From Pseudomonas helvetica (GTDB lineage: Bacteria; Pseudomonadota; Gammaproteobacteria; Pseudomonadales; Pseudomonadaceae), in assembly GCF_039908645.1 (NCBI RefSeq), contig NZ_CP150917.1, positions 5,715,001 through 5,779,000 of the forward strand: a DNA stretch of 64,000 nt, read 5' to 3'. This document shows positions 20,118 through 28,716 of this stretch, one piece after another; within the stretch, counting starts at the first letter, position 1, and each line of letters opens with the position of its first letter. Both the position numbers and the translations under genes were made by a program. The notes beneath the pieces are model-generated. The model was not told the DNA's origin. It saw only the letters and a program-made list of their open reading frames with translations, and did no database searches.

Positions 20118-20936
20118 TCAGGCGCGCCAACGCCAGCGGGCCAGGGCCTTGATGACTTTCATCCAGAGTTTGCGAGTGACCACCACGATGGAGTTTCCAG
20201 GAGGGGATTGAACAGCGTCGGCCAACGTTATCTCAGCGGCTGGATCCAGGCAACCGGGAATTAGCTTGCGTAGATCGTCAATCACCAGCGCCGGGGACTC
20301 TTCGGCAATCGGCCGGCCATGGTTATAGCCATAGCTCAGGGCTACGCACTTCACGCCGGCCGCCTTGGCCGCCAGCACGTCGCTGCGCGAGTCACCGACA
20401 AACAACGATTGCGAGGCCGGTATGTTGGCCATTTTCATCACGAAAAACAGCGCCGCCGGGTCAGGCTTTTTCTGCGGCAGGGTGTCGCCGCCGATGATCC
20501 AGCGGAAGTAGCGGCCGATTTTCAGCTGATCCAGCAACGGCGCGACGAAGCGCTCCGGCTTGTTGGTGATCAGCGCCATTTCGACGCCCTGCTTGTGCAA
20601 CCACTTCAGGGTGTCGCGTACACCTGGGTAAACCACCGTCAGTTCATGGCCGTCCGCGTAGGCTTCCATGAAGATCTCCAGCGCGTGCTCGGCCTCGACA
20701 TCATCGACACTCGCGTGTTCGATACTGCCTGCCAGTGCACGACGGACCAGCACCGGCGCACCGTTGCCCACCCATTCGCGCACCGCGTCGAGACCTGCCG
20801 GGGCACGCCCGAGTTTGAGCAGCATGTTATCCACAGCCACTGCGAGGTCCGGCACCGAATCGATCAACGTGCCATCCAGATCGAACATCACCAGCCGCGG
20901 CAGACGCCCCGGGAACAACTGCTCAAAACCACTCAT
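20118..20936 (-). CDS. gph: phosphoglycolate phosphatase
   Basis: HAD-family hydrolase that removes 2-phosphoglycolate, 272 residues. Motif [15 protein letters not shown], motif II around ITNKPERF, and motif [17 protein letters not shown] are intact. It overlaps the rpe stop by four bases (ATGA). The C terminus carries a ~25-residue basic tail ending [13 protein letters not shown] that is absent from E. coli Gph and nearly repeats the trpGDC leader peptide, so the 3' end probably doubles as the trpE leader. An internal ATG (14 codons from the end) could also start a free leader peptide. Confidence 0.95.
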   Translation of the reverse strand: MSGFEQLFPGRLPRLVMFDLDGTLIDSVPDLAVAVDNMLLKLGRAPAGLDAVREWVGNGAPVLVRRALAGSIEHASVDDVEAEHALEIFMEAYADGHELTVVYPGVRDTLKWLHKQGVEMALITNKPERFVAPLLDQLKIGRYFRWIIGGDTLPQKKPDPAALFFVMKMANIPASQSLFVGDSRSDVLAAKAAGVKCVALSYGYNHGRPIAEESPALVIDDLRKLIPGCLDPAAEITLADAVQSPPGNSIVVVTRKLWMKVIKALARWRWRA

Positions 20937-21607
20937 GGGCGAGCCAGCGCCAGTTCGGAGCGCATCTTTTCAATCACTTCCTGGTAGTTCGGCGCATTGA
21001 AGATGGCCGAACCGGCGACGAAGGTGTCAGCGCCAGCGGCGGCGATTTCACGGATGTTGTTCACATTCACGCCACCGTCGATTTCCAGACGAATGTCACG
21101 GCCCGAGGCATCGATCAGCGCGCGCGCTTCACGCAACTTGTCGAGAGTGCCGGGAATGAACTTCTGCCCGCCGAAGCCCGGGTTGACGCTCATCAGCAGG
21201 ATCATGTCGACCTTATCCATCACGTACTTGAGCACGTCCAGCGGGGTCGCCGGGTTGAACACCAGGCCCGCCTTGCAACCGCCTTCGCGGATCATTTGCA
21301 GGGAACGGTCGACATGCAGCGTGGCTTCCGGGTGGAAGGTGATGTAGGTCGCGCCGGCGTCGATGAAGTCGCCAATGATGCGGTCTACCGGGCTGACCAT
21401 CAGGTGCGCGTCGATGGGCGCGGTGATGCCGTATTTGCGCAACGCCGAGCAAACCATCGGCCCGATGGTCAGGTTTGGCACGTAGTGGTTGTCCATGACA
21501 TCAAAGTGAACGATGTCGGCGCCAGCGGCCAGAACGTTGTCTACTTCCTCGCCCAGACGGGCGAAATCAGCGGAGAGAATCGACGGAGCAATAGCGAAGG
21601 GCTGCAT
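20933..21607 (-). CDS. rpe: ribulose-phosphate 3-epimerase
   Basis: Pentose phosphate enzyme interconverting ribulose-5-P and xylulose-5-P. 224 residues from ATG 21607 (AAAGGTG ribosome site). TIM barrel with [42 protein letters not shown] and DGGVNVNN, which hold the metal ligands. The open frame to 21673 adds residues not in the family. First gene of rpe-gph-trpE. Confidence 0.97.
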   Translation of the reverse strand: MQPFAIAPSILSADFARLGEEVDNVLAAGADIVHFDVMDNHYVPNLTIGPMVCSALRKYGITAPIDAHLMVSPVDRIIGDFIDAGATYITFHPEATLHVDRSLQMIREGGCKAGLVFNPATPLDVLKYVMDKVDMILLMSVNPGFGGQKFIPGTLDKLREARALIDASGRDIRLEIDGGVNVNNIREIAAAGADTFVAGSAIFNAPNYQEVIEKMRSELALARP

Positions 21608-21699
21608 GACGCACCTTTTTTGAGCAGAATCACGATGGCGCGCATTGTATACCTCATGCTTTGACGCGCGCACCGTGACCGCGATGATTGGGTCTGGTC

Positions 21700-22848
21700 C
21701 TAGTAGGCCGCTCGATAGATCTTCTCGATATCGGCGGTGCTCAATTTACGCGGGTTGTTGCGCATCAATCGCTCTATTCCTGCGGCCTCCACAGCCATCG
21801 CCGGGATTGCATCTTCTGGTATACCGAGGCTGTGCAGGCCTTGGGGGATTTCCACTGCGGCACAGAGTCGCGCCATGGCCTCGACCGCTTTATCTGCCGC
21901 CTCTTCAGCGCTCAACTGCGCCGTTTTCACCCCAAGCGCCTCGGCGATATCCTGCATACGCTCGATGCACGCCATTTTGTTCCAGGCCATGACATACGGA
22001 AGCAGCAAGGCGTTGCTGACACCGTGCGTCACGTTGAAACGTCCGCCCAGCGGATACGCCAAGGCATGCACCGCGCCGACCCCGGCGTTGCCGAACGCCA
22101 TGCCGGCCATCAGGCTGGCGGTGGCCATGTCTTCACGGGCCTGCAGGTTCGAAGGATTGGTGTAGGCCTTGGGCAATGCCTTGATGATCAGCTTGATAGC
22201 GCCGATGGCCAGTGCGTCGGTGATCAGCGAGGCGTTGAGCGACAGGTAGGACTCGACAGCGTGCACCAGCGCATCGACGCCACTGGCGGCCGTCACGCTG
22301 CGCGGGCACGTCAGGGTCATTTGCGGGCTGACCAGCGCCACGTCCGGCAACAGATAATCGCTGATGATGCCTTTCTTCAGCTGCGCGACCCTGTCGGACA
22401 GTATCGCCACGTTGGTGACTTCCGAACCGGTGCCGGCGGTGGTCGGAATCGCAATCAGCGGTGGGCCTTTGCGCGGCACCTGATCGATACCAAACAAGTC
22501 TTCGAGCGCGCCGTGGTAACCGGCATAGGCTGCAACACTTTTGGCGATGTCGATGGCGCTGCCGCCGCCGAGTCCGATCAGGCCGTCATGCCCGCCTTCG
22601 CGGTAGACGCGCATGCAGTCTTCAACGATGGCGATTTCCGGGTCGGGCAACACCCGATCGAAAATCTCGTAAGTACGTCCATCCAATTGCGCCAGCGCCA
22701 GCTCCACCGTGCCGGACTTGACCAGCGCGGCATCGGTGACAATCAGTGGGTTGTCGACATCCAGACGGGTCAGCTCGGCGGCCAACTGCTCAATGGCGCC
22801 AGCACCGGTGAGCAGTTTGTGAGCAATTTTGAAAGAGGAAATACTCAT
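21700..22848 (-). CDS. iron-containing alcohol dehydrogenase
   Basis: Group III (Fe-ADH) dehydrogenase, 382 residues. NAD site [13 protein letters not shown]; metal-binding Asp and three His in [12 protein letters not shown] and [18 protein letters not shown]. Substrate unknown. It lies between agtD and rpe, which I recall being adjacent in PAO1, so this is an addition in this lineage. The REPIN at 22951-23082 separates it from agtD, so it may or may not be co-transcribed with the transporter. Confidence 0.88.
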   Translation of the reverse strand: MSISSFKIAHKLLTGAGAIEQLAAELTRLDVDNPLIVTDAALVKSGTVELALAQLDGRTYEIFDRVLPDPEIAIVEDCMRVYREGGHDGLIGLGGGSAIDIAKSVAAYAGYHGALEDLFGIDQVPRKGPPLIAIPTTAGTGSEVTNVAILSDRVAQLKKGIISDYLLPDVALVSPQMTLTCPRSVTAASGVDALVHAVESYLSLNASLITDALAIGAIKLIIKALPKAYTNPSNLQAREDMATASLMAGMAFGNAGVGAVHALAYPLGGRFNVTHGVSNALLLPYVMAWNKMACIERMQDIAEALGVKTAQLSAEEAADKAVEAMARLCAAVEIPQGLHSLGIPEDAIPAMAVEAAGIERLMRNNPRKLSTADIEKIYRAAY

Positions 22849-22950
22849 GTGCGCAGCCTCTTATGAATAGGGGAGCTGGGCACAATAGTAGCTGGGGATT
22901 GGGGTTTGTCTGTTATTGCGCGAATGAAAGAGCCGGTTACTCCTAAAACC

Positions 22951-23082
22951 TGTGGCGAGGGAGCTTGCTCCCGCTCGGCCGCGAAGCGGTCGTAATCCGG
23001 TAATCGCGTTCCATCTGAATACTCTCGGTGGCTGATATTAGGGTCGCTTCGCGACCCAGCGGGAGCAAGCTCCCTCGCCACA
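22951..23082. repeat. REPIN, family 1
   Basis: Left arm 22951-22975 (TGTGGCGAGGGAGCTTGCTC...) and right arm 23058-23082, its exact reverse complement, around an ~80-base spacer. It fills the gap between the alcohol dehydrogenase and agtD. Confidence 0.92.
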
Positions 23083-23093
23083 AAAACAGATCC

Positions 23094-23918
23094 TTACACC
23101 TGTGCGGTACGCAGTTTCTCGCTGCGGCCACGTAGCCATTCCAGGGTCAGCAGCAGGAACACCGAGAAGGCGATCAGCAGCGTTGCCGCGGCGGCGATGG
23201 TCGGGCTGAGGTTTTCGCGGATGCCGCTGAACATCTGCCGTGGCAATGTCGCCTGTTGAGGGCCGGCAAGGAACAACGTGACGACCACCTCATCGAACGA
23301 TGTCGCGAAGGCAAACAGCGCCCCGGAAATCACCCCCGGTGCAATCAACGGCAAGGTCACGCGGCGGAACGCCGTGAGTGGCGAAGCCCCCAGGCTGGCG
23401 GCAGCACGCACCAGGTTCTGGTTAAAGCCTTGCAACGTCGCCGATACGGTAATGATCACGAACGGCACACCCAGCACCGCATGCACGACGATCAGCGAGA
23501 CAAAGCTGTTGCCGAATCCCAGCGGCGCGAAGGCCAGGTAGCTGGCCACACCGATGATCACCACCGGCACGACCATCGGCGAGATCACCAGCGCCATCAC
23601 CAGCGCCTTGCCGGGGAAATCACCACGGGTCAGGCCAATCGCCGCCAGCGTGCCGAAGACCATCGCCAACACCGTCGCCGCCGGGGCGACGATCATGCTG
23701 TTCTTCAGCGAACGCATCCATTCGGCCGAGGCGAAAAAGTCCTGGTACCAGTGCAGCGAGAAACCTTGCAACGGGTAGACCAGAAAACTCCCCGAGTTGA
23801 ACGACAGCGGGATGATCACCAGCACCGGCAGGATAAGGAACAACAGGATCAGCCCGCAGAGAATGCGCAAGCTGTAGAACCATACCCGTTCGATGGGCGA
23901 CACATAAGGACTCAGCAT
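23094..23918 (-). CDS. agtD: ABC transporter permease AgtD (PotC type)
   Basis: Inner-membrane permease, 274 residues with six hydrophobic helices. The cytoplasmic EAA loop is seen in VRAAASLGASPLTAFRRVTLP. GGGGAG precedes ATG 23918. Part of a polyamine/opine-type importer; the name rests on synteny with PAO1 agtABCD (uptake of 4-aminobutyrate and 5-aminovalerate) next to rpe and agtSR. Confidence 0.82.
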   Translation of the reverse strand: MLSPYVSPIERVWFYSLRILCGLILLFLILPVLVIIPLSFNSGSFLVYPLQGFSLHWYQDFFASAEWMRSLKNSMIVAPAATVLAMVFGTLAAIGLTRGDFPGKALVMALVISPMVVPVVIIGVASYLAFAPLGFGNSFVSLIVVHAVLGVPFVIITVSATLQGFNQNLVRAAASLGASPLTAFRRVTLPLIAPGVISGALFAFATSFDEVVVTLFLAGPQQATLPRQMFSGIRENLSPTIAAAATLLIAFSVFLLLTLEWLRGRSEKLRTAQV

Positions 23919-23931
23919 TTCGATTCTCCCC

Positions 23932-25179
23932 TTAGCTCAAGCGCAGGCGGCTTGCGCCTACCAGCCAGCTGTAAATCAGATAGAGCACGACAGTCGCCAA
24001 CAGCAGCAGCCCTCCGAGTGCGGTCGCCATGCCCCAGTTGATGCTGGTGTTGGTGTAGAAGGCGACGAAGTAACTGACCATCTGATCGTTCGGGCTGCCG
24101 AGCAGCGCCGGGGTGATGTAGTAACCAATCGCCAGGATGAACACCAACAGGCAACCCGCGCCGACACCGGCATAAGTCTGCGGGAAATACACCCGCCAGA
24201 AGCTGGCGAACGGATGGCAACCCAGGGAAATCGCCGCACGCATGTAGGTCGGCGAAATACCTTTCATCACGCTGTAGATCGGCAGAATCATGAACGGCAG
24301 CAGGATGTGCACCATCGAGATGTAAACCCCGGTGCGGTTGAACACCAGTGCCAGCGGCTTATCGATGATGCCCATCGCCATCAACGCGCTGTTGATCAGC
24401 CCGCCCGATTGCAACAAGACAATCCACGCCGCCACCCGTACCAGAATCGAGGTCCAGAACGGCAACAACACCAGAATCATCAGCAGGTTGCTTTGACGTG
24501 ACGGCAGGTTGGCCAGCAGATATGCCAACGGATAGGCCAGCACCAGGCAGATCGCGGTAATGACCAGGCCCATCCAGAAGGTCCGGGCAAAGATCTCGAG
24601 GTAGATCGCCTGATCAGGGGTCGCCGGGGCAATTTCGCCGAGGTCGTCGATCCGGTGGTCGACCGCTGCCAGCAAGTAATACGGCGTGATGCTGCTGGTG
24701 TTACGGCGTACCGCTTGCCAGTAGGCCGGGTCGCCCCAACGTTCATCCAGCGCTTCGAGTGCATCTTTATAGGAGGCCGGCTCGGTTTTGAACGGCAGCG
24801 CTCGCGCGGTTTTGGTCAGCAGGCTGCGATAGCCGGCCAACTCCATATTCAGTCGCTTGGACAGATCGCCCAGGCTTTGATTTTTGCGGGCCTCAAGAAG
24901 GTCTTCGCTGGCAGCCTTGAAGACCGGATCCGCCGGCAAGCCTCGGCCATCCCAGGTCGCAATGGCAGCCACGGTGCGCGGCATCCCGCCGACCACTTCC
25001 GGGTTACTGACACTTTTGTAGAGCAGCGCCACGATCGGCACCAGAAACACCAACAACAGAAACAGCACCAACGGCGCGATCAGGGCCTGGGCCTTCCAGC
25101 GGTTGACCCGTTCGGCATGCGCAAGGCGCTGCTTCAAGGTGCGATTGGTGCCCTCGTTCAGGGGAACGGCGATGGCCAT
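23932..25179 (-). CDS. agtC: ABC transporter permease AgtC (PotB type)
   Basis: 415 residues from ATG 25179, with GGAG seven bases before it; the frame runs on through a REPIN to 25287 but this is not coding. One N-terminal helix (~45-65) is followed by a ~150-residue periplasmic domain, then the remaining permease helices and the EAA loop AAISLGCHPFASFWRVYFP. The large periplasmic insert is typical of this subfamily. It ends 13 bases before agtD. Confidence 0.82.
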   Translation of the reverse strand: MAIAVPLNEGTNRTLKQRLAHAERVNRWKAQALIAPLVLFLLLVFLVPIVALLYKSVSNPEVVGGMPRTVAAIATWDGRGLPADPVFKAASEDLLEARKNQSLGDLSKRLNMELAGYRSLLTKTARALPFKTEPASYKDALEALDERWGDPAYWQAVRRNTSSITPYYLLAAVDHRIDDLGEIAPATPDQAIYLEIFARTFWMGLVITAICLVLAYPLAYLLANLPSRQSNLLMILVLLPFWTSILVRVAAWIVLLQSGGLINSALMAMGIIDKPLALVFNRTGVYISMVHILLPFMILPIYSVMKGISPTYMRAAISLGCHPFASFWRVYFPQTYAGVGAGCLLVFILAIGYYITPALLGSPNDQMVSYFVAFYTNTSINWGMATALGGLLLLATVVLYLIYSWLVGASRLRLS

Positions 25180-25227
25180 GGCGAACTCCGAAATTCTTCG
25201 ATCAATCGTTAATGTGGGAGCGAGCTT

Positions 25228-25342
25228 TTGTGGCGAGCGAGCTTGCTCGCGCCGGGCTGCGAAGCGGCCCCAAAATTCTGTTAACAACTACCAATTTTGT
25301 GAGTGCTGCGCACTCAAGCGGGAGCAAGCTCCCTCGCCACAA
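25228..25342. repeat. REPIN, family 1 variant
   Basis: The left arm (TTGTGGCGAGCGAGCTTGCTC) differs by a few bases from the right arm ending 25342, which is canonical. It lies between agtB and agtC, inside the transporter operon. Confidence 0.88.
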
Positions 25343-25374
25343 AGCCCGCCCTCACAGGAGGGCGAGCCCTCTGC

Positions 25375-26415
25375 TTACTTCGCAGCCCACGAGTTGAAGC
25401 GCTGTTCCAGTTGCTCACCGTTGTCAGCCCAGAAGCTGACGTCGATCTGCACCTGGTTGGCGATGTTTTCCGGGGTGGTCGGCATGTCTTTCAGAATCTC
25501 TTTGGACAACAGCGGTACGGCTTGGGTATTGGCCGGGCCGTAGGCGATGTTTTCCGAGTAGGTTTTCTGCTGTTGCGGCATGACCGAGTACGCGATGAAT
25601 TTCTTCGCGGCGGCGGCACGGGTTTTATCCAGGCCTTTTGGAATCGCCCAGGCATCGAAGTCGTAGATGCCGCCGTTCCATACCACTTTCAGGTTGCTTT
25701 CTTTCTGCACGGCAGCGATCCGGCCGTTATAGGCCGAGCTCATGACCACGTCGCCGGAAGCCAGGTACTGCGGCGGCTGAGCGCCGGCTTCCCACCATTG
25801 GATGCTTGGCTTGAGCTCATCGAGTTTCTTGAAGGCGCGGTCCTGACCGTCCTTGCTGGCCAGCACTTTGTAGACGTCTTTCGGCGCAACGCCGTCGGCC
25901 ATCAAGGCGAATTCCAGGGTGTACTTGGCGCCTTTACGCAGGCCACGTTTGCCCGGGAATTTCTTGGTATCCCAGAAATCCACCCAACTGGTCGGAGCGC
26001 TTGCCAGTTTGTCGGCGTTGTAGGCCAACACGGTCGACCACACGAAGAAGCCCACGCCGCATGGCTGGATGGCACCCTTCACGTAGTCTTCGGACTTGCC
26101 GAACAGTGCCGGGTCAAGCGGCTCGAACATGTCTTCGTCACAACCACGGGACAGTTCTGGCGATTCAACCTCTACCAGATCCCAGGACACGCTCTTGGTG
26201 TCGACCATGGCTTTGACCTTGGCCATCTCACCGTTGTATTCACCGGCGACAATCTTGCCGTTGCCCGCGGCTTCCCACGGTGCGTAGAAGGCCTTGACCT
26301 GCGCCGCCTTGTTCGCGCCGCCAAACGACACCACGGTCAGGTCGGGGCCGGCCATTGCATGGGCCGCGCCCATCATGCCAAGTGCCAGTGCTGTGAGTTT
26401 CAGGGATCTCAACAT
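25375..26415 (-). CDS. agtB: ABC transporter periplasmic binding protein AgtB
   Basis: 346 residues with a cleavable signal peptide (MLRSLKLTALALGMMGAAHA-MAG) and the SBP_bac_8/PotD-like pattern LTVVSFGGANKAAQVKAFY, WVDFWDTKKFPGKRGL, SSAYNGRI, IYDFDAWAIPKG. Predicted to bind 4-aminobutyrate/5-aminovalerate-like ligands, by synteny with the PAO1 agt locus; specificity cannot be read directly. Between agtA and agtC. Confidence 0.82.
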   Translation of the reverse strand: MLRSLKLTALALGMMGAAHAMAGPDLTVVSFGGANKAAQVKAFYAPWEAAGNGKIVAGEYNGEMAKVKAMVDTKSVSWDLVEVESPELSRGCDEDMFEPLDPALFGKSEDYVKGAIQPCGVGFFVWSTVLAYNADKLASAPTSWVDFWDTKKFPGKRGLRKGAKYTLEFALMADGVAPKDVYKVLASKDGQDRAFKKLDELKPSIQWWEAGAQPPQYLASGDVVMSSAYNGRIAAVQKESNLKVVWNGGIYDFDAWAIPKGLDKTRAAAAKKFIAYSVMPQQQKTYSENIAYGPANTQAVPLLSKEILKDMPTTPENIANQVQIDVSFWADNGEQLEQRFNSWAAK

Positions 26416-26462
26416 TTATTGTTCTCTCCACGTGCGGGTTGGTGTTGGTGAAGCGGGGGCGA

Positions 26463-27587
26463 TCAGTTCGCCTCTAGAAGTGGGTCGAGCGCGCGAACGT
26501 GTTCGACCTGCCAGCCAAGCGGTACCACGTCTCCGACCGCCAGCGCCGGATCGAGCTCGGCGATCGGCTGTTTCACGAAGAAGTCGGTCTTGCCGCAGAC
26601 TTCCAGGCGAACACGGACGTGGTCGCCCAGATAGATGAATTCCGCCACCCTTCCCGAGAAGCGGTTGACGCACGATTCGCTGGAACCGTTAAGGCTCACG
26701 CGCTCCGGACGAATGGACAGCGTCACTGGCTCGCCGGTCTTGCCGACATTCACCGCCAGCGCCTCGACCTTTTCACCACGCCCCAGCTCAACCACGCAGC
26801 GGTCGCCGGTGTGGCTGTGCAAACGGCCGTTGAGACGGTTGTTTTCGCCGATAAAGTTGGCGACGAAGGTATTTTTCGGCTTTTCATAGAGTTCGCGCGG
26901 TGGCGCGATCTGCTGGATTTCGCCTTGATGGAAGACCGCCACGCGATCGGACATGGTCAGAGCTTCACCCTGGTCGTGGGTCACGTAGACCACGGTCACG
27001 CCGAGGCGCTGGTGCAGGTGCTTGATCTCCATCTGCATGTGTTCACGCAGCTGTTTATCCAGTGCACCCAGCGGTTCGTCCATCAGCACCAGTTGCGGCT
27101 CGAACACCAGCGCCCGGGCCAAGGCCACACGCTGTTGCTGACCACCGGAAAGTTGCGCCGGATAACGCTGGGCGAACGCATCGAGCTGAACCATGCTCAG
27201 CACGCGCTTGACCCGGTCACTGACGTCGCTTTTGTTCAGGCCACGAACGGTCAGCGGGAACGCGAGATTCTCGGCCACGGTCATGTGCGGGAACAATGCA
27301 TAGTTCTGGAACACCATGCCGATGTCGCGCTTGTGCGGCGGCACGTTGTTGATCGCACGTCCGGCCAGCAGGATTTCGCCGGCAGTCGGCGTTTCGAAAC
27401 CGGCGAGCATCATCAGACTGGTGGTCTTGCCGGAGCCGGACGGCCCGAGCAAGGTGAGGAATTCGCCTTTGCGAATCTCCAGGTTGAGGTCTTTGACGAT
27501 CAGGTTCTCGCCGTCGTAGCTCTTTTGCACTCCACGAAAGCTGACCAGAACATCATTCGCTCCAGCGCTTGAATCGACCTCGCTCAT
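26463..27587 (-). CDS. agtA: ABC transporter ATP-binding protein AgtA (PotA type)
   Basis: 374 residues from ATG 27587 (AAAGGTGCAGGT ahead). Walker A GPSGSGKTT, Q-loop VFQNYALFPHM, signature LSGGQQQRVALARAL, Walker B LVLMDEPLGALD, H-loop VTHDQGEAL, then a C-terminal TOBE domain (~280-370). First gene of the agtABCD operon. An upstream in-frame start at 27659 is not family-like. Confidence 0.88.
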   Translation of the reverse strand: MSEVDSSAGANDVLVSFRGVQKSYDGENLIVKDLNLEIRKGEFLTLLGPSGSGKTTSLMMLAGFETPTAGEILLAGRAINNVPPHKRDIGMVFQNYALFPHMTVAENLAFPLTVRGLNKSDVSDRVKRVLSMVQLDAFAQRYPAQLSGGQQQRVALARALVFEPQLVLMDEPLGALDKQLREHMQMEIKHLHQRLGVTVVYVTHDQGEALTMSDRVAVFHQGEIQQIAPPRELYEKPKNTFVANFIGENNRLNGRLHSHTGDRCVVELGRGEKVEALAVNVGKTGEPVTLSIRPERVSLNGSSESCVNRFSGRVAEFIYLGDHVRVRLEVCGKTDFFVKQPIAELDPALAVGDVVPLGWQVEHVRALDPLLEAN

Positions 27588-28003
27588 ACCTGCACCTTTG
27601 TATTCTTTATATGTAGGACTGCTGAGGACTAAGCCTAGTGGAGCCTGCAGACCGCGCAAATCGGGGTGCAGGAGAGAATCGCCTCAGCCGGATGGAAGGT
27701 TGGGTGTAGGGATTGCCCTACAAGGATGGCGGGATTGGGTATGTCGATAAACGATAGTGGCCAGCACCAGGCTGCAAGCCACAAAAGCCGCTGGGGTCGG
27801 GCTTTTCATCATGTCGCAAATGGACATGCCAACACGTTCCTGTAGCAGCTGGCGAAGCCTGCGTTCGGCTGTGCAGCAGTCGTAATCCGGTTAACGCGAT
27901 CTGCCTGAAAGAAAGCGGTTGCAGGATTTGCGACGGCTTCGCCGCCGAACGCAGGCTTCGCCAGCTGCTACGAGTGTGTGGTGGACGCAGATCAGGGGTG
28001 GTG
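27588..28003. other. intergenic region between agtA and agtR
   Basis: About 415 bases without a convincing gene. The agtA-proximal part should hold its promoter; the rest contains the REPIN at 27841-27971. I recall PAO1 having an extra binding-protein gene here (PA0602); nothing like it is seen. Confidence 0.7.
27841..27971. repeat. REPIN, family 2
   Basis: Arms TGTAGCAGCTGGCGAAGCCT... (from 27841) and its near-exact reverse complement ending 27971. The arm sequence is unrelated to family 1 but has the same inverted-pair layout and size. Confidence 0.88.
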
Positions 28004-28633
28004 TCAGAGGAGCTTGTGCTCCATCGCGTACTTCACCAGTTCGGCGAGGGAGGTGATGTTGAGTTTCTGCATCAGCCGCGCCTTGTGGGTGCTGATGGTT
28101 TTGCTGCTCAACGCCAGTTGCTGGGCGATCTCATTGACGTTGGCACCCTGGGCCAAGCGCTCGAACACCGAAAACTCGCGCTCCGAGAGCAATGAATGCA
28201 GCGGCCGCGAATCCGTCAGGCCGACCTCGAAAACCATTCGGTCCGCCAGTTCCGGATCGATGTAACGCCCGCCTGCCGCGACCTTGCGAATCGCCGTCAG
28301 CAGCAACGCCGGATCGCTGTCCTTGGTGGCATAACCGGCAGCGCCGACCTTCAGTGCACGAGCCGCCATTTGCGCCTCGTCGTGCATCGACAGCACCAGG
28401 ATCGCTGGCGGATTGTTCAGTGCGCGAATCCGCGGAATCGCCTCCAGCCCGTTAACCCCGGGCATGGAGATATCCAGCAACACCACCTCGCAGGGAATGT
28501 GGCGCAAGGTCTCGAGCAGTTGCTCGCCATTGCTCGCCTCCCCCACCACCAGCAAATCCTTGGCGAGGCCGATCAACTGTTTGATGCCTTCACGGACGAT
28601 GGTGTGGTCTTCGGCTACCAGTACACGGATCAC
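28004..28633 (-). CDS. agtR: response regulator AgtR (NarL/LuxR family)
   Basis: 209 residues. Receiver domain with acidic pocket (VAEDH), phospho-acceptor D54 in LLDISMPG and Lys in ATKDSD; C-terminal LuxR HTH with LSEREFSVFERLAQGANVNE and SKTISTHKARLMQKL. GTG 28633 is the best start: GAGGAG lies six bases upstream and the receiver fold begins there; the ORF extends to 28687 without similarity. Partner of the kinase AgtS upstream. In PAO1 the pair controls agtABCD and responds to wall-derived sugars. Confidence 0.85.
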   Translation of the reverse strand: MIRVLVAEDHTIVREGIKQLIGLAKDLLVVGEASNGEQLLETLRHIPCEVVLLDISMPGVNGLEAIPRIRALNNPPAILVLSMHDEAQMAARALKVGAAGYATKDSDPALLLTAIRKVAAGGRYIDPELADRMVFEVGLTDSRPLHSLLSEREFSVFERLAQGANVNEIAQQLALSSKTISTHKARLMQKLNITSLAELVKYAMEHKLL

Positions 28634-28667
28634 GCTTTTCTCCTCATTGATGGGTTGAGCGCCGTTA

Positions 28668-28696
28668 AAGATCGCAGCCTGCGGCAACTCCTACAG
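28668..28696. repeat. solitary REP sequence
   Basis: AAGATCGCAGCCTGCGGCAA followed by CTCCTACAG is a known Pseudomonas REP-type sequence with internal palindrome GCAGCCTGCGGC. It lies between agtS and agtR. Confidence 0.65.
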
Positions 28697-28716
28697 AGGG
28701 ACGCCCCGATCTTTCA

